Source: Planctomycetota bacterium
Lineage (GTDB): Bacteria > Planctomycetota > Planctomycetia > Pirellulales > Lacipirellulaceae
Assembly (NCBI GenBank): GCA_013151315.1
Contig: JAADIN010000186.1
Span: forward strand, 1 to 9,047
Direction of reading: 5' to 3'
Length of the DNA: 9,047 bases
Each line of letters starts with the position of its first letter. Position 1 is the first letter of the stretch. The notes under the pieces are model-generated. The model worked only from the letters and a program-made list of their open reading frames with translations, was not told the DNA's origin and searched no databases. A program made the translations under genes and the position numbers. This document shows, piece after piece, positions 6,390 through 9,047 of the stretch.

Positions 6390-7667
6390 ATGAAGACTTT
6401 TCTGCTAGTCGCCTTTGCAGCGATGCTCTTGATCCCCAACCTCTGCTACGGCGTCGATTCTAGTCGTGCTTCGTCGCAAGCCCGTCGGGCTCCCGGCTCG
6501 GCCAACGCGGCGACTGGCGCATTTGGCAACCCAAACCTCGGTTGGCGTGGCGCGCCGGCCAATCCGAGCGCTGGCCGCGATCGCAACCGAACTGCCCCCA
6601 ACTGGAACTACCAGCCCCCCACGGCAGGCTTTCCGTCGCAAGGCTATCAACCCCCTTCGTACACCCCCGGGCAGGGCGGACAAAACGAAACACTCGACCG
6701 CTGGCGCCTCGGTATTTTTCCTGAAGACACCGACACCGGTGTACGGATTGCGGAAGTCGTTCGCGGCTCGGCTGCCGAACGGGCCGGACTCGAAGTGAAC
6801 GATCGGATTGTGAGCGTCCAAGGCTTCCAAATCGGCTACGTCGAAGGCGCGCTCTACGATGTGGGCCAAGAACTCGAACGACGCGCCGACAACCAAGGCT
6901 GGGTCCGTCTGTTGGTACAAAACAACCGCGATGGCCAGCTCATGAATCTCCCCGTGCAACTCGACGGACGACAAAAAGGCCTCACCGGCACCATCACGCT
7001 CCGAAATCGCGACAACTTGCCCCGCGATGCCGTTGCCATCGTCGAATTGCGAGAAGTGCTCCGCGCCGACTTGCAGCCGATCACGATTGCCCGGCAGACG
7101 ATCTCGCCCGTGACGCGCGCTCCCATTCCCTTCAAAATCGACTACGACCCCTCTGAAGTCAACTCGAGTCGAACCTATGTGATGAGTGCTCGGATTGAAT
7201 CGGGCGGTAGACAGATTTTCGCCACCCGGCAAGACGTTTCGGTCTTCGGCGGCAACTCGACCACCGCCATGCAACTGGTCGTCGAGTCGACCTCCACCTT
7301 CCCCGGCAACGTCCCGAATCGCAACGAACAGCTCGCCCAAATTTCCCGTTGGTTCCGAGAATACTTAGGCCGCGAACCGCGAGCCCAAGAACTTTACGTC
7401 TGGGAAGCCCACCTAGCTCGGGGCGGACCGATCTCGGACGCCCAACTGCAAATCCTCAGCACGCCGGAGTTCTACTACCAAGCTGGTGGCGACGACACGC
7501 GGTACATCTACCGCATGTTCCAATTGGTAACCCAGCGCCAGCCCTCGCAACAAGAAGTCTCGCAATGGCTCAACCGTCTCCGATCGTTCCACCGACTGCG
7601 CTCCGACCTAGCCCGCGAATTTCTCTCCATGGCCACTTCGCAAGCATCTCGCTCGAACCGCCGTTAA
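6390..7667 (+). CDS. Secreted PDZ / YbaY-like / DUF4214-like multidomain protein
   Basis: A 425-residue exported protein in four parts. (1) Signal peptide MKTFLLVAFAAMLLIPNLCYG. (2) Residues 25-100, a disordered linker rich in Gly, Pro, Asn and Gln. (3) Residues about 103-192, a PDZ domain: RLGIFPEDTDTGVRIAEVV, GSAAERAGLEVNDRIVSVQG. PDZ domains bind peptide tails. (4) Residues about 197-300 match the YbaY/YscW lipoprotein fold (PF09619 type): LTGTITLRNRDNLPRDAVAI, VELREVL, IARQTISP, PFKIDYDPSEVNSSRTYVMS, ARIESGGRQIF. (5) Residues about 317-420 contain two DUF4214-like units: FREYLGREPRAQELYVWEAH...LSTPEFYYQ and YRMFQLVTQRQPSQQEVSQW. Such units occur in surface proteins. No catalytic residues are seen, so a scaffold or binding role is likely. 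It sits 68 bp behind the PstS-like gene, with a terminator just downstream, so the two probably form an operon. Domain calls are by eye. Confidence 0.85.
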   Translation: MKTFLLVAFAAMLLIPNLCYGVDSSRASSQARRAPGSANAATGAFGNPNLGWRGAPANPSAGRDRNRTAPNWNYQPPTAGFPSQGYQPPSYTPGQGGQNETLDRWRLGIFPEDTDTGVRIAEVVRGSAAERAGLEVNDRIVSVQGFQIGYVEGALYDVGQELERRADNQGWVRLLVQNNRDGQLMNLPVQLDGRQKGLTGTITLRNRDNLPRDAVAIVELREVLRADLQPITIARQTISPVTRAPIPFKIDYDPSEVNSSRTYVMSARIESGGRQIFATRQDVSVFGGNSTTAMQLVVESTSTFPGNVPNRNEQLAQISRWFREYLGREPRAQELYVWEAHLARGGPISDAQLQILSTPEFYYQAGGDDTRYIYRMFQLVTQRQPSQQEVSQWLNRLRSFHRLRSDLAREFLSMATSQASRSNRR

Positions 7668-7720
7668 GATTGCCCTCGAGATAGCGACGCTTTCGCTGCT
7701 AGCAAAGGCGATAGCAAACG

Positions 7721-7764
7721 AAAAAAGGCCGCGACCCGTTAGCGGACCACGACCTTTTTTTCTT
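7721..7764 (+). terminator. Rho-independent terminator after the PstS-like/PDZ pair
   Basis: AAAAAAGG at 7721-7728 pairs with CCTTTTTT at 7753-7760. The stem between has mismatches but contains CCG-ttag-CGG (7736-7745), and a run of seven T begins at 7755. The A-run/T-run symmetry makes it usable in both directions. It begins 54 bases after the PDZ-protein stop. Confidence 0.75.
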
Positions 7765-7766
7765 TC

Positions 7767-7946
7767 ATGGCTTCAACACCTCATCGAGGTGTCAAAGCCC
7801 GAAAAACAAACTTCCGGTCTCATTGCGACGGTGTGGAGTCGCTGGAAGAAAGACGCATGTCGGACAGTGCTGCGCGCTGCCATGATATCGACTCGGCCTA
7901 TCCAAAAATTTGGTCCTCCCGACGGAATGTTGACCGTGAAGCTTGA
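7767..7946 (+). pseudogene. Short frame with planctomycete ESLEERRM extracellular-protein motif (fragment or mini-gene)
   Basis: ATG 7767 to TGA 7944-7946 encodes 59 residues. The first half is basic (RGVKARKTNFRSHCDG) and leads into VESLEERRM at residues 23-31. This combination is the N-terminal signature of many very large planctomycete extracellular proteins (ESLEPRxLL/ESLEERRML type; I believe Pfam Planc_extracel, PF07595). After RRM the usual LA continuation is replaced by SDSAARCHDIDS and a non-hydrophobic tail with no domain I know. There is no Shine-Dalgarno sequence, and the ATG falls right after the T-run of the upstream terminator. A strong terminator starts 10 bases after the stop. 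It is therefore most likely the remnant of a deleted surface-protein gene; a real small protein is the alternative. The motif is clear, the interpretation is not. Confidence 0.35.
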
Positions 7947-7955
7947 TTCCTTATG

Positions 7956-7981
7956 CCGCCCGGCAAGCGGGCGGTTATTTT
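7956..7981 (+). terminator. GC-rich Rho-independent terminator
   Basis: CCGCCCG (7956-7962), loop GCAAG, CGGGCGG (7968-7974), then TTATTTTT. A 7-bp all-GC stem with a T-rich tail is a textbook form. It follows the ESLEERRM frame by 10 bases and is separate from the terminator at 7721-7764, so some transcript, perhaps that frame or a small RNA, may end here. Confidence 0.7.
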
Positions 7982-8080
7982 TCTGAATGGGTGATTCTGA
8001 GTTCGTGAGTTAGTTTTATCGGTTCTTGCCGGCCAAACGCTTCAGCCGAATGCCAATCGAGTCACGACATTACACGGTAA

Positions 8081-8284
8081 TTGTACCTTGCGGAAGAGGG
8101 GACTGCAGCCATTTTTTGTGAGTGCAAACTGTGTGCCGAAAGCGAAAATTTTTCATCCATCAGCCGTCAGCGATCAGCCAGAAATCGGGGCCAATGGCCT
8201 GAGAGCTTCAAATGGCCAAGCCTCGATTGCCCTTGCCCGGATTGCGGGAGAAAGCTACAAATCGTCGCGCCCCAATCGGAGTGA
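8081..8284 (+). CDS. Doubtful small protein with two CxCxxC motifs
   Basis: A frame open from a TTG at 8081, directly after a TAA, to TGA 8282-8284 (67 residues). It contains CECKLC (residues 13-18) and CPCPDCGRKLQIV (50-62), the paired-cysteine spacing of a zinc ribbon, separated by a basic stretch and WPESFKWPSLD. Against it: no ATG, no Shine-Dalgarno, and a heptamer repeat array (8160-8180) runs through the middle. It may be a real small metal-binding protein with an unusual start, the 3' remnant of one, or chance. It ends 12 bases before the next gene. Confidence 0.25.
   Translation: MYLAEEGTAAIFCECKLCAESENFSSISRQRSARNRGQWPESFKWPSLDCPCPDCGRKLQIVAPQSE
8160..8180. repeat. Heptamer array TCAGCNN x3
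   Basis: Three consecutive 7-base units, TCAGCCG, TCAGCGA and TCAGCCA, preceded by a degenerate TCATCCA at 8153-8159. Seven is not a multiple of three, so the array would shift phase through any reading frame, which speaks against purifying selection on a protein here. It parallels the ATTCCGC-type array at 6344-6375. Confidence 0.55.
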
Positions 8285-8296
8285 ATTTCCCTCAAA

Positions 8297-8728
8297 ATGA
8301 GACTTTTCATGCCTACCAACTCACGGCGTCGCGGTTTCCTAGGAGCCATTTTTTTTGGGGCCTTGGTTGTCCTAGTCACGCTGGGCCACGGGTCGTTGCC
8401 CGTCCTTGCTCAACAATCGGCGGTGACTCCTGCCAGTCCGGGCCGCAAAATTACGTTGAAACAGCAGTTGGTAGTGGGGCTGAAAGCGACGACCACGTGT
8501 GACCGAGATTTCCTAGGTATTGTGGTCAATCTCGTTGAGACAGGCAGGCTGCCACGGCGGTTGGTCGACAGTACTTTTCTGTGGGCTCGCGATCGGGCGG
8601 CTCGCAAGTCTCGCCTCCGGGCGCTGCGGCCGATGATCTACTTCAAGCCGGCCCTAGTACTACGGGCGAGGCGAATCGGCGTGAAGTTGCCTGCGAATTG
8701 CCCTGCAGGGCCTTCCACAACCTCTTAG
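8297..8728 (+). CDS. Small exported protein of unknown function, possible Tat signal
   Basis: A 143-residue protein; the ATG at 8297 is used, though the ATG four codons on (8309) is equally possible, and no good Shine-Dalgarno is seen for either. The N-terminus SRRRGFLGAIFFGALVVLVT has a basic RRRGFLG start close to the twin-arginine consensus (RRxFL), followed by a hydrophobic segment and likely cleavage near VLA-QQ (about residue 38). The mature part is basic: LKQQLVVGLKATTTCDRDF, IVVNLVETGRLPRRLVDSTF, LWARDRAARKSRLRALRPMI, FKPALVLRARRIGVKLP. I recall similar sequences as conserved hypothetical proteins in Pirellulales, with VVNLVExGxLPxxLVDSTFxWAR as the conserved core. No catalytic motif is evident. 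It is probably secreted or anchored at the membrane; the function is unknown. Confidence 0.7.
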   Translation: MRLFMPTNSRRRGFLGAIFFGALVVLVTLGHGSLPVLAQQSAVTPASPGRKITLKQQLVVGLKATTTCDRDFLGIVVNLVETGRLPRRLVDSTFLWARDRAARKSRLRALRPMIYFKPALVLRARRIGVKLPANCPAGPSTTS

Positions 8729-8761
8729 CCGTTGGCGGTAGTCAGGCGAGGGCCAATCGGC

Positions 8762-8767
8762 TAGAAT
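8762..8767 (+). promoter_or_regulatory. Candidate -10 element TAGAAT
   Basis: TAGAAT lies 75 bases upstream of the ATG at 8843, in the right place for the lysine-rich gene. No -35 box at 16-18 bases is convincing; the nearest TTGGCG (8732-8737) is 24 bases away. It is a weak candidate only. Confidence 0.25.
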
Positions 8768-8842
8768 GCCCCCCTAGTAACCAACTTCCCCCTCTCCTTG
8801 TTGGGTTTTCCCCACGAACCGAGTCTTCTCTCAAACAAAGTC

Positions 8843-9047
8843 ATGGCTAAAAAGACAGCAAAAAAGAAGGCTCCCGCGAAAAAAGCACCTGCAAAGAAGG
8901 CGGCTTCGACCACCAAGAAGGCGAAGACGACCAAGAAGGCAGCGGCCAAGGACAAAGATGCGCCGGAGAAGAAAAAGAAGGCCCCGAAGAAAAGAGCCAC
9001 TCGCGCTCGCGCGGTCAAGGAAATTCGGCTGAAGGCCTACTGGGGAG
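8843..9047 (+). CDS. Lysine-rich, histone-H1-like protein (5' part, cut by window end)
   Basis: Translation from ATG 8843 runs open to the window edge (68 residues seen). Residues 1-55 are almost entirely Lys, Ala, Pro and Thr in KKAPAKKA, TTKKAKTTKKA and EKKKKAPKKR patterns, like the tail of histone H1 or of bacterial H1-like proteins (HctA/AlgP type), which bind DNA by charge. From residue 56 it changes to TRARAVKEIRLKAYWG, the start of a folded part. I recall RLKxYWGVFN as the start of a small conserved planctomycete domain. DNA or RNA binding is inferred from composition only. The Shine-Dalgarno is weak. The C-terminus and stop lie outside the window. Confidence 0.75.
   Translation, partial: MAKKTAKKKAPAKKAPAKKAASTTKKAKTTKKAAAKDKDAPEKKKKAPKKRATRARAVKEIRLKAYWG

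Noticed and set aside
6405..7340. 311-codon open frame on the minus strand opposite the PDZ protein gene
   Set aside because: The plus strand carries clear PDZ and YbaY-like motifs and an RBS; the antisense translation resembles nothing.
7789..7986. 65-codon frame starting at GTG 7789
   Set aside because: It overlaps the ESLEERRM frame in another phase, runs through the terminator stem at 7956-7974 and has no family resemblance.
1..9047. CRISPR array, tRNA or rRNA genes, insertion sequence, phage or defence cassette
   Set aside because: No regularly spaced direct repeats of CRISPR length, no tRNA or rRNA segments, and no transposase, integrase or known defence domain were seen on either strand.

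Overview
The window looks like chromosomal DNA of a planctomycete, most likely from the Pirellulales/Pirellulaceae. This is inferred from gene content, not from a database search. The pointers are an EF-G of the AHIDSGKTT type, a secreted TPR protein and a PstS-like protein with planctomycete character, a PDZ/YbaY-like/DUF4214-like secreted protein, a short frame carrying the ESLEERRM motif typical of planctomycete extracellular-protein N-termini, and a lysine-rich protein with an RLKAYWG motif. Shine-Dalgarno sequences are mostly weak, and short degenerate repeats and hairpins sit between genes.

Layout. 120-1508 (+) encodes a secreted TPR protein. It converges, with a 25-bp gap, on 1534-2469 (-), a CPBP-family (CAAX-protease-like) membrane protein. 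About 560 bp without a credible gene follows (2470-3030). It holds a 25-bp-arm inverted repeat, two small hairpins of identical geometry and two more hairpins in the fusA leader. 3031-5121 (+) is a nearly complete fusA (elongation factor G) broken by two frame lesions, one at about 4048-4055 and one at about 4313-4318; the second looks like the loss of one T. Together they restore the frame, but each intermediate frame ends in a stop. A perfect 36-bp palindrome closes this gene.

5314-6321 (+) is an orphan PstS-like periplasmic binding protein. It is followed 68 bp later by 6390-7667 (+), a secreted protein combining PDZ, YbaY/YscW-like and DUF4214-like regions. The two are probably co-transcribed and end at a terminator at 7721-7764. 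The 629-bp stretch 7668-8296 holds that terminator, a 59-codon frame with the ESLEERRM motif (7767-7946), a second strong terminator, a doubtful two-CxCxxC frame (8081-8284) and a run of heptamer repeats; 7985-8080 shows nothing clear. 8297-8728 (+) is a small exported protein of unknown function. 8843-9047 (+) is the start of a histone-H1-like lysine-rich protein cut by the window edge.

No rRNA, tRNA, CRISPR array, insertion sequence or phage gene was recognised. The points most worth a second look are the doubly frameshifted EF-G, the PstS-like plus PDZ/YbaY/DUF4214 gene pair, and the ESLEERRM mini-ORF placed between two terminators.
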